Notes under the pieces: generated by a model
Databases searched by the model: none
Told to the model about the DNA's origin: nothing
What the model saw: the letters and a program-made list of their open reading frames with translations, nothing else
Part shown: positions 30,205 to 40,381 of the stretch, piece by piece
How the letters are laid out: the number at the start of each line of letters is the position of its first letter
Numbering within the stretch: position 1 is the stretch's first letter
Source of the DNA: Nitzschia sp. DOCU1
Lineage: Eukaryota; Bacillariophyta; Bacillariophyceae; Bacillariales; Bacillariaceae
Assembly: GCA_951394045.1 (NCBI GenBank)
Contig: OX595996.1
Coordinates: 248,001-312,000, forward strand
Reading direction: 5' to 3'
DNA length: 64,000 nucleotides
Program-made: the position numbers and the translations under genes

Positions 30205-32763
30205 ATGATCCGTTCCGACCAATGTACACTGCTTCTGGCTTGCTTGGCGGCAATTCTCACGACGGGTACGCTTAGCCCCGTCGATGCCTTTGGACTGTCT
30301 CCTACTGCGTCGGGCGGTCCCTCCACGCAGATTCGAAAACCTCTGGTTGCTCTCTCAGTAGCGACTGAAGAGAATATCGACAAGGTACGCCGTTCGAAAA
30401 TGGGTAGAAGCTAGATGAGACCATCTCGCCAGTCTTGATGGATGGATTGGACACGTCCATTCTAACGTCGTTCCTTCTTCCTTTTCCCTTCGTCTCCTTC
30501 CACCATCCATTACTACTAGTCGGTGGGAGATTTGACTGCCGAAGAAGAAGACATTTTGTTTGGTGCATCCAATGAACCACATCCACCTTTTCCAACTCGT
30601 CATCGCAAAAAAGACAAAAATGGAAATTTGCTAGAAGACAAGTCCTTGCCGCTTAGTTCCTTGGATCATTCCACTACCAATCCCATGATTAATAAATTGT
30701 CGAGTATGCGATCCAGTCTCACCAACTGTCCCCAATTGTGGACGGAAATGGCACAAATCAATCCCAACCAAATTGCCTTGATCGACGAACATTTGTGTGA
30801 TGAAAAGATCCAGCTGACTTTTGCAGAAATGGAAGAAATTGTTCGAACGAGTGCAGCTATTTTTCAAGGTTTGGGCGTCAAAAAGGGAGTCAATGTCGCC
30901 GTCTTGGGAGAAAATAGTGCCCGATGGCTCATGGCCGATCATGGGATTCAACGAGCGGGTGGAGCGTCAGCTGTAAGGGGAGCCGATGCACCGTTGGATG
31001 AACTGCGATATATCTACGAACATTCCGATTCGGCGGGAATCGCCGTCTTGCAGGGACCCAAACTATTGAAGAATCTCTACAAAGATGCCAAAGCCAAGGG
31101 CTTGACCAAATTGGGATTGTCGAACGACAAATATGGACCGGTCAAGCACATTATTTTGTTGAATCGAGAAAAGACCGCCAATGAAGAAATCGAAAAGCTG
31201 GCCCAAGAATCGGGTTTGGATATTCAAGTCTTTGGAGACATGTTGGCCAAGACGGGGTTGATTTCGGCATCGCAGCTTCCTGTGTTGAACAAGGACGACC
31301 TGTCGACGATTGTCTATACCTCCGGTACAACTGGTCAACCCAAGGGTGTCATGCTGACCCATGGCAATCTCTTGCATCAAATTTCCCATCGCCTCTCGAC
31401 GACGAAACCTTACGAAGAGACAGAGCCATTGCCAAACGAAACCATGGTCTCGCTCTTGCCCGTATGGCATATCACCGAACGTACTTTTGAATTGTGGATA
31501 TTGACCCGTTCTTGTAAGGTTGTCTACTCGAATATTCGTACGTTCCGTAACGACATGGCGAAGCACAAGCCCGAATGGCTGGTATTGGTGCCCCGTGTCT
31601 TGGAGAAAATTGCTGCGGGTGTACAAGACAAGTTTTCATCGGGCAGTGCTGCTGTCAAGGCCTTGTCTAGCTTGTTTACCAAGACGGGTACGGCGCGGGC
31701 GGTGCATTCCAAAATTAGCAAAGGTTTGGTAGTGAACGATGAAACCTCGAGTGGTTTGAGGCGATTGGCGAGCAAGATTACTCTGGTCGCCTTGGCTCCA
31801 TTGAATGCGGTTGGCGACAAGTTAGTGTGGTCCAAAGTTCAACAGGGCTTTGGTGGCAACTTGAAGACGATTATTTCAGGTGGATCTGCCTTGGCAGGCT
31901 CTCTGGAAACCTTCTATGAAGCTGCTGGTTTTAACATCCTGGTAGGATATGGCTTGACGGAATGTTCGCCATTGCTGGCTTATCGTCGCGCCGATGCCAA
32001 CTTGGTCACGGCCGGCTGCTGTGGTAAGCCCTGCTTAGATACTGAAGTCCGAGTAGTGGACCCAGAAAGCAAGGCCACGGCCGAATCGGATCGCAAATCC
32101 CTACCCATCGGGCAAGTTGGTGTAGTTATTGGGCGCGGTCCTCAAGTCATGAAGGGCTATTACAAAAACCCTGAAGCGACTTCCAAGGCGATTGATCGTT
32201 ACGGCTGGTTCGATACGGGTGATTTGGGAAGGATCAATCCAGCTACTGGCGATTTGATCTTGACTGGACGGGCCAAGGATACAATTGTCTTGTCCAATGG
32301 AGAAAACATTGAACCGCAACCGATTGAAGATGCCGTCTTGGGTGCCTCCGATCTAGTTGAGCAAGTCATGTTGACGGGCCAAGATGGACGTCGACTAGTC
32401 GCCATTACGGTATTGAGTCCCTCCGAACTGGCCAATGCCGGCTACTTGGCGGCCGAGGAAGGTGCTCAACTCCAACAAGCCAATGAAGCCGTCAATGACC
32501 CCAAATGTTCAGAAGCCGACTTTGAAACAAACGCGGCTCTGCTGCGCAGCGCTTCGGCAAAACTGCGTAAAGACAAGGAACTGCAGACTGCACTCATGGC
32601 TAGCATCAAGACGGCTACTTCTGACTTTCGAGCGTGGGAGCAAGTTGGAGCCGCCTATTTGACGCTGGAGCCCTTTGCCATGGTAAATGGTCAATTGACG
32701 CAAAGTTACAAAGTCAAACGAGCGTCTGTTATGGAACGATATGGGGACGAGCTTCCGAAATAA
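30205..32763 (+). CDS. Plastid-targeted long-chain acyl-CoA/ACP synthetase
   Basis: Exons 30205-30384 and 30520-32763 with a 135-bp GT-AG intron in phase 0. The product is 807 aa. The first exon is a bipartite leader: hydrophobic LLLACLAAILTTG, then SPVDAFGLSP with Phe after the predicted cleavage Ala as in diatom plastid (ASAFAP-type) signals. Adenylation motifs follow: TIVYTSGTTGQPKGVMLTH (P-loop), LVGYGLTECSPLL, WFDTGDLGRINPATGDLILT and GRAKDTIVLSNGENIEPQ. These activate fatty acids with ATP to acyl-AMP and then thioester. Overall it resembles plant plastidial AAE15/16-type acyl-ACP synthetases, so recycling of free fatty acids in the plastid is a reasonable role. Targeting is inferred from sequence only. 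Confidence 0.88.
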
Positions 32764-33408
32764 AGCACAACAACAGATCAAATTTGCTTGCTTCCTTCCT
32801 TCCTTCATGCCACACACATGTCCATTTCGGCATGGATAACTTCTCTCTCCTTTTTTCCCAGCACATCCCTCCTTTCTTGAATTATCCGACCTAAGGTCTC
32901 ATGTGCATAGTTAATTGTATCACTGCCTCTTCTATATTTGTGTCCAATTCTATAGTAGCAGTAGTTTGCCCGTTTCTAATCCAAACATCGCATTGCCGCT
33001 GCTATTGCTAGGCTTTTATATCAACTCTCATTGTCTAGAGTACCACCGCGCCCTCTTTTATCGCTAGACACATGACTGTCGTATCTAGTTAGCTAGTCAA
33101 ATGCGATTAGCCCAGACTAGAGGAGGTTAGGTTAATGTACTCTTGTTCAGGGGACGAATGGACGGAATCAATTTCTCCCCTAGCTAAATAGCCGTTCGTT
33201 TTTGCCATTATTGCTTTTACTTGCACGCCTTTTATCTAGCTAGCAGGGTTGCTTTTCAACAACATGAACCTATATATACCTAGCTAGCTATTCCAATGCT
33301 ATTCGACTGGGATAGAGTAGCTTTGATGAAAAGGGGACAAATGGTCGGGACCTACATCTCTACTTGCTGGACACGCGGTTTATCATAATAGTATACCCGT
33401 TTTTGCCA
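32764..33408. other. Intergenic between convergent genes
   Basis: AT-rich 3' flanks. Two copies of ttttgccattattgctttt (about 33198 and 33402) are the only repeated sequence noted, plus many ctagctagct runs. No gene seen. Confidence 0.5.
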
Positions 33409-34011
33409 TTATTGCTTTTGTTGTTCCTTCATGGCCAGCATTTCATCGGCCAAAATACACTTTTCCGATGCCGCCGCTACCACGACATGATACGTCTCAA
33501 GCAATTGTTGTAATTTCAACGTGGCTCTCTGCGCTCGAGCATTCAAATCTTCCAGCGTCACTCTCAATGCATCCAATCGCCGCTGTTCTTCGCTCGAAAC
33601 AGAAATGCTAGTCAAAATAGGAGCTTGCGTCACATCGTCCAAACGAAGTTTCTGACTGTCTGCTGCTGGTTGATTTTGGGCTTGGTGCTGTTTCAACGAC
33701 AGCAACTGCAAAATCTGAGCTAAATGCGCCATGTCTTGTCCCAAGGTCTCGGAGGCTGCCAAGACTTGTTGACGTTTGTACAACAAAGGTTGTTGTTGAT
33801 GTGTCAAGCCGATGGACGGATCCAATTCTTCCAGTAGCTGGAACGATTCCTTCCAGAGACTTTTGTATTGCGGCGACGCGAATTTGTCCAGTTGACCTTG
33901 GAGGGCCGACAAGCGCGCCTCGGCATCCTCGTCGTTGCTACGACCAGCCACGCCCAGTTTGGTCTCCAACGCGGCCAAACGGGCTTCTAAAGAAGAAGTA
34001 GAAGAGGACAT
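33409..34011 (-). CDS. Coiled-coil protein resembling dynactin p24 (DCTN3)
   Basis: Single exon, 200 aa from Met 34011 (MSSSTSSLEARLAALETKLG); 215 aa if the upstream Met at 34056 is used. The whole protein is helical: a heptad start (LEARLAALETKLG), then DKFASPQYKSLWKESFQLLE, LLYKRQQVLAASETLGQDMA, and a final long helix with DALRVTLEDLNARAQRATLK. The order and spacing (short N-terminal coil, conserved ELDPS stretch, central alpha-helical segment with xLA.E..G.D...LA.I, terminal coil) recall the p24 shoulder subunit of dynactin. This is a resemblance in layout with few identical residues, so the call is tentative. A generic coiled-coil protein is the alternative. Confidence 0.4.
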   Translation of the reverse strand: MSSSTSSLEARLAALETKLGVAGRSNDEDAEARLSALQGQLDKFASPQYKSLWKESFQLLEELDPSIGLTHQQQPLLYKRQQVLAASETLGQDMAHLAQILQLLSLKQHQAQNQPAADSQKLRLDDVTQAPILTSISVSSEEQRRLDALRVTLEDLNARAQRATLKLQQLLETYHVVVAAASEKCILADEMLAMKEQQKQ

Positions 34012-34534
34012 GGTGGATAATGTCGACACTGGTAATGATGTTGGGACAATCAACACACAACAACAGCAATGTAATCAACAAATGCAATGCAAATCCGCTT
34101 TGAGGCACACATTGACCAATCATTTCAGGTTTAATGAAACCAATCAAAATACGGCAAAGCTAAAAAATCATGCAACCAATCCAATCATATCACGCCAGAG
34201 CTAAACTAGCACGCGCGTGGATAAAGCTCATAACCTGAACATGAGGATTGGAAAGTCTGTCCTCCCTCCCGCCGGCCTCCGCAAGCGACCACAATGACTA
34301 AAAAGCTTGGTCAGTGCTTCATCACACGTTCGCTACGCAAAAGAAGGCAGCAAATGCCTTTCTATGACGATGACGAGGGATGATGATGCTCTCGCCTCCA
34401 TACACTCTTTCTCTATGGTTATGGATGATGTGTTGATGCATTATTTGTACTTCCCCCCATAATCCTAGGCTTTTTTATTGCAAGCATGTAGTTGCTCTCG
34501 CTATCTGAGTGGCAGACAAGAACCTGTCGCCATA
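34012..34534. other. Intergenic; duplicated 3' flank of cyclase A
   Basis: The part from about 34370 to 34530 resembles 40187-40380 downstream of cyclase B (gatgatgctctcgcct, taatccta...gg, gcatgtag...ctctcgcta). The tandem duplication therefore includes the 3' flank. No gene seen. Confidence 0.55.
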
Positions 34535-37500
34535 TTACGCGGAACAGGTGAGTCCACTGGAAGAATCGGACAGGGTACAAACAGTGTCATCCAGCACGCT
34601 GGTCACTGGCGCCACAGGCTCATCCGGCTTGTCGTTATCCACCAAACGAGTGGGACTGCTGCTATCTGGCGACGCGACTGGTCTGTCAGACTTTTCACTG
34701 TCAAGTTCTTCGATGAGTTTCTTCAGGATATCCTCCCCCTTCTCGGCCCATTCGGCTCGGTTTCGCTCGGCGTAACCCAAATATTCATCACTGCTTACAC
34801 CAAACACGTTGCATTCCTTTAATTTCTTGGCTAGAGGAATCACATAGTTGTCGAAGAATCCGAGCTCACCCTTGTACCAAAATGTCCTTGGATCGGCGCC
34901 CATTCGCCCATTCTTCCAGGCCTGATACATCTCTTCAAACAGCTTGCGGTTCCACTTCTGATAGACATGCCAGTGCTGCATAGTGTGGCTCACATCGGAT
35001 GCTTGAATAATGTGCTCAATGACGATTGTAGCACGAAGATCATTCTTCAGAGACAAATTCAAGCTGCCGTCCCCATGGAAGGCACGATTCCATCGATCCT
35101 TGCGAAGGTCCCCCAACTCCTTGTCGAAGATATCGGTGGCCAGCACCACGTTCACAATCAACTGACGAAACCTCATCATCGCCGAATTGGTGGCGAAGAT
35201 AAACTTTCGAAGCTTCTCAAACCTATCATGCATGAGCATGTCCCACGCGATATCCAACGAATTTTGCTCGGCGACACTCTTGCCGTGGTAGCGTTTGGAC
35301 AGTTCCGGCTCTTCTTTCATGAGTTGTACATTGGAGACTCCCCTATGGTCAACATCGTGAATCAGTGCCGAAAAGACAATGGCAAACGACGTCATGGGGT
35401 CGGATGCGATTCCGTGTGTGAAATTGTGAATCTCGGCGGCAACCTCATCGCGACCCTTTCTCAAGCTCTTTTTATTGTCTCGAGCGTTGATTAGGTCTGG
35501 GGTCACCACTCTTGAGAGTAGTTTGCTGACGCTCATTGTGACATGACATGCGTGCTGAACGTATTGTGTAATAAGGAAAACACAAGATGAGTCAACGCGT
35601 CGTCTTTTTCACGGAGTAAAAGGCATTCTGCGGATGCTTACCTCGAAATTATGGAAGGGGTTGTTTCGATACATCCTGGCAATGACCGTCACATACTCCC
35701 GAAGATCTTCCAAAATAGTGACCGGAACCTTCACTTGATTCGAATCCAGTGCGGCATCCATAACGTTGGCGCTGAACCCGGGCATGCGCATGACGTCTTG
35801 CACTTCCTCCAAGCAAGTCCTGCCTTGCAGGGGTTGAAACGTAAGGTCGTCTTTTGGAGCCACAGTTCCAGGCGCACAGCGCTCGCGAACGATGACAATC
35901 TTTTTGCAGTGATCTAGGAGGATGTCACACATCCAATCGATCAATCTTGACTCCTTCATGTCGAGGCGATTCGACGTTTCGAATTCGCTCGACGAAAGAT
36001 TGGACAAGTGCCGGCTGTCTCCATTGCCAGAGGAACCACGGCTGATGGAAGTCCTAACCCCAGTCTTGAGAGTGAGCCAGTACGTACTCAGGTCACCCTT
36101 TCCTTTGGCGCTGACTTTGTTTTCGCGTGGTGTCAGCCATGCTTCCTTGCCAGACTCGATGAGAATCTTGGCCGTCGATTCCGAAACTTGGATACGACCT
36201 TTCTCGCCCGTACTCTCCATCCGCGCGGCAGTATTGACTGTATCCCCAAACAGTTGGAAGCGTGCTCTGTCTCCCTTCAGTACTCCCGCTGTCACCGATC
36301 CACTGTGCAAACCAAAGCGCATGGAGAGATCACCTGTATCCGGACAATAATGTTAAGTGCGAGTGAACTGCAGGCGTTGGACGAATCTGGCATTGTGCTT
36401 ACCCGTGTCAGGCCCAAGTGAAACTTCTAACTCCTTGGTGATCTCGCCGATGCGAGTGAGGCAGTCCCAGGCAAATCGTGCCATTATACTGGCATGATGG
36501 GATTGTGGTTCGGGCAAACCTGTGACGGCAACGTACGAGTCCCCAATCGTCTCGACCTTGAAGACACTTCGCCTCTTTGCTATGATATCGAACTCGGAGT
36601 AAATTGTCTGGAGGAGGAGAAACACCTGCGCGGGCTCCCTGGAAGAGCTCCAGGCAGTGAACCCAGCAATGTCTGCAAAAAAGACGGTGCTAAATTTTGG
36701 AGAAAGGTCCATCAGAGAAGCAGCATAGGAGACCAAAAGCATTCGACGAACGATAATGACGTACCAGCTTGGAAAGAAATCAGCGATGGGCTGAGCGCTT
36801 TGGTCTTCTACTCCAGTGGCAGCTCCACTCAAGTATGACTGAAGTCGATGCGTTGGGGCCAAGAGCGCGTTTCCCTTGCGCTTGTCATTTTCCATTGCCA
36901 AGAGACGGTCTCGGACTTGCTTGGGCTGTGCGTTTGGAGAAGAACAGGATAGTGAGAGGGGGTTGCCATGACGAGAGCACATTGAATTGGTCGCGATGCT
37001 TACAAAGAGCGAAGAGACGATGGCGGTACTTTGGGTAGCCTTGGCCAACACCAACTTCTGCCGACGTTCAACGAGATGGTCGTATGCGAAGAACATGATA
37101 ATCGTAAAGAGAAAAACGGCCGCCACGGAAATACTGATGATAACCGGGGAATTAGTGGCGTGTGAATTGTAATCCTTCTCTGTCGGGTATACATGGAACG
37201 TGTACGGGCAGCCTTCTTGGTTGAGTTCGATACCTTCAATCGTCCCGTCATCAAGGACGTCAGTGGTGAACTGACCCGAAACTTGATACATCGAAAATTC
37301 CTTTTCGTGTTGATCTCCGGAGCCAACGACGTATGCTTCAGTCCCATCGAGAAAATATGTGTAATTTCCGTCGCAAGCATTCTCAACGACGACCGTCACG
37401 CCCTTATTGGTGCTGGGAAGGATATTTCGCAGGTAGGATGCCCAGTGAATGGTCGACTTCAAAACAGCTACTACCTCTCTGTTTCCGCCCCCATCCAATC

Positions 37501-38623
37501 TATCAAAGATAGGTATGAAAAGATTGGAAATGGGGTCGCCAAGGTACTCGGTTTGTTCCTGTTGCGCGATACTCAAAAGAGTCGCGTAGAACGAAGTCGT
37601 TGGGTCCGGATGGGAAGTAGAGCCTGGCGGAGCAAACCTAAAGCCGCCTAGGACGGCAGCTTTGCTTGCGATAGAATCCCGAGCAGTCGACGAGAGCTGG
37701 GGGTTTTCAAAAACATTCTCATTCACCATGCTGGTCTGTAGGACGGGGGATGTTTGCCAGCGCGGTAAGAAAGGTCCATTCAGACCAGATAGAACGGCCA
37801 TTCCCGTTGCATCAAAGGTATGAAGGGGATCAACGGCCCCTGTTGTCAGCCAATTCTTCCTGCCTTCTTCTGAATCCACAAAGTCGTTTAAACCTTGCTT
37901 ATCTTGGAAGGTCAGTCCCTCCTGACTACGTCAATCGAAGAGGCGAGACGGAATCTCAGTTGGTATTTTGCGAATCCTCGCGAATATTGGCAGATGATTT
38001 TTGGAAACTTACATCCAGTAGTTCGCATCAGAGTGCACGTATCGTTCCCACTCAGAAAGCTGATCCAAGGTGACAATGGGGCATATGCTAACATAAATTG
38101 CTCCTGCCAAGGTCTGGGCATTCCCAGCGCGTTCCTGAAAGCTCGAGATGGTTACATAAGGCCACTGCTGTGGGGGAGTGGAGACGTTCGCAATCGTCCC
38201 ATCTTCTGCAAAATAGTAGTGCTTTTGGGTTTCAGCAGTCGCCGCCACAGCAAGTCCGGATACAGCCGCCATTTGAATCATCACTTCTTGCATTGCGTCC
38301 AACACTTTCGACGCAAGGGCCTCATAATTCTGTTCGAATTCGTTAATCTGGGCATTCCTGATAATGTAGTAAACAGTCACACTAATAGATGTAGCAGCTG
38401 CAACAAGCAACAGAATCACCAAAACACGAAGACGGAAGACTTCCTTGGTTCCCTGCTTCGCAAGAGCATTCCTGATGGTGTGGGTATCATCGTCCCGTTG
38501 AACGCTGCTGTTCTGGGTTTCAGAAGTGCTCTCGAATTGACTGTCGGTTCCTCCGCTACTGCCCGCACCGCTTGTGCTTTGATTGCTGCTGGAATCATCG
38601 GCAAGGACCTCCTCTTCCTTCAT
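34535..38623 (-). CDS. Receptor guanylate cyclase-phosphodiesterase, copy A
   Basis: Six exons: 38013-38623, 37004-37925, 36765-36925, 36403-36689, 35642-36333 and 34535-35554. All introns are GT-AG, 69-87 bp; the product is 1230 aa. Layout: cytosolic Ser-rich tail; TM1 (RVLVILLLVAAATSISVTVY); an ectodomain of about 330 aa; TM2 (VIISISVAAVFLFTIIMFFA); class III cyclase domain (TVFFADIAGFTAWSSS, KVETIGDSYVAVTGLPEPQ, MRFGLHSGSVTAGVLKGD, FQLFGDTVNTAARMESTGEK); then PDE (NPFHNFEHACHV, ALIHDVDHRGVSN, HIIQASDVSHTMQHW). The two metal Asp of the cyclase and the HD residues of the PDE are present. Glu in KVETIGD points to GTP as substrate, so it likely makes and degrades cGMP in response to an extracellular signal; the ligand is unknown. 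Confidence 0.9.
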
Positions 38624-40381
38624 TCTGGTGTTTCCTGAGGTGCTTGGAAATAGTTCTTTCGCGATCGTCGCTTTTTAATTCTTCTTGGTAACAGAAAGTT
38701 TCGTTCCAACCCTGAATCTGCTGCGAAGAATATTACAAGGATTTTTGAGAACGGGTGGCTGATGAGGTGGTCTTTGACCTGGTAATATCGGTGTGAAGCT
38801 TTTTTGTAATGTGCCTTCCTTGGAATCCGCAACAAGACCCGTGTATCATGTTGTTGTATTGGTCAGAAAAGCATTATTTCGCCATAGATTCATGGATGAT
38901 TCGCTTGTTGCGAAGTTGAGATTCATTCTGGTATTTTTACAATCGTGTCCAGTCTCCTCGGGCAGGTGGCTTACCTCGTACGTTTACGGACATACTTACC
39001 AGGTACTAGTTCGTTAAATTGTGAGCGGAACTTTTAGTTATGTGTATTCATGCAAGATATCAAAAGAATTTATCCACATGACTTTTTATGTCGTTTGAGA
39101 CGTGTACATAGGAACCCAGGGGCAATAAGCTGGCAATTTTGCAGGGATGTTGTTTCCGATTTTTTGCCGATCGCATAATGGCACGCTTTGTGCCTTGGAT
39201 GCTTTCTCCTTGAAGGGGTCGTGGCCTTCCATAGAGAGATGCAATCCCCTTGCTTCTGTCCAATAGCTACAGTACTGCCACGTTTAGAAATGGTTTACCT
39301 TGAAAAGGCCGACGATACATGATCTTGCGAATCGCTTGTAGGTAGATTGAATGCTTTCTCCAACAGCAACATGGCAGCCCCCCGCAAACCCAGCAAAAAT
39401 GCAGGTGCGTTTTCCCCGGCCGTGATGAAAGCCTTCCCCAAAGAAGTCAGCTGCATGTTTCGGTACCACAAAAGCATCCAGAATCCCTACTCCCGCCGAC
39501 ATTCAACAATGGTCACAGCTCATGGCCACGGCTGAAGGCATTGATATAATAGGCACGAAATACAACGATACTTTGACAGTTGTCTCGCCTCAGATTGGTG
39601 TTCAACAACCTTGTAACAACAGAAGTAACGGCGCCGCGTCCGCTACCGGGGATGACATCAAGAGGCGTCCTCATCTACCATCATGACAACAACAGACATT
39701 GGGAACGAACAGCGCGAAACAAGAAAGAAACTACCATAACCGGGTATTGCTGAATTGTGGCATTCAGACCGAGGTGGGCGTGCCATGCTGCCAACACGAC
39801 GAGTCAATCACAATGGAGTTGATCGTGCTCTGGAGTTTGTCCTTGTACGAATGCTTCGTTTGCATCTGCACGACATGGGATGGGACGTTGTTGTCGTCAG
39901 TCAAATTTCCTGCGACGGAGAGGAGAGAGACGTGGATACGAATTTTGGCTATCACCAATGACCAAGTACAATCGCAGCGCCACGATTCTACATTTTTGGG
40001 CGATGCGATGAGTGGGGGGGGGGGAGGGGGGGGCACACGCCACATATTTGGTTTCTCTTTCGTCGGCGAACCCATCCACTACTCGACTAGGATTTGATCA
40101 ATAGTTGAAACGCGAAAAGAGAACGCAATCTCCGGATAGCAGATACCTTGACTATTGGTTTATTTGCTTGACAAGAATGATTATCTGCGGATGATGCTCT
40201 CGCCTACACTACTTCTGCATACTATTGGATGTTTTAATGGATTATTTTTATCCCCTTGTAATCCTAAAGGTTGTGATTGCATGTAGCTCTTCTCGCTACT
40301 TGAGAGTAACCAGCTCCCAGATGCGTGCAGGCATCAGGCTGTGTGTCACTTGCGTCACCCAATACTGGTGTTGCTGGGTAG
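38624..40381. other. Intergenic between cyclase copies A and B
   Basis: Contains a possible small gene (39060-39456, listed separately). A poly-G stretch (gtgggggggggga then nine G) occurs at about 40012-40031. The right end is the duplicated 3' flank. Otherwise nothing recognised. Confidence 0.45.
39060..39456 (-). CDS. Possible small two-exon gene, unknown
   Basis: Exon 1 39299-39456 reads MQLTSLGKAFITAGENAPAF then LLGLRGAAMLLLEKAFNL and ends at a good GT donor (CAAG/GTAAAC). A candidate acceptor (gacag) near 39262 leads into about 200 bp of open sequence, but the natural phase gives a basic tail while the best-looking frame is out of phase. The hydrophobic, Gly/Ala-rich first exon looks like real protein. 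I do not recognise it. Confidence 0.25.

Noticed and set aside
36987..37651. Plus-strand frames shared by copies A and B
   Set aside because: Antisense shadows of the conserved ectodomain exon; they recur only because the exon is duplicated.
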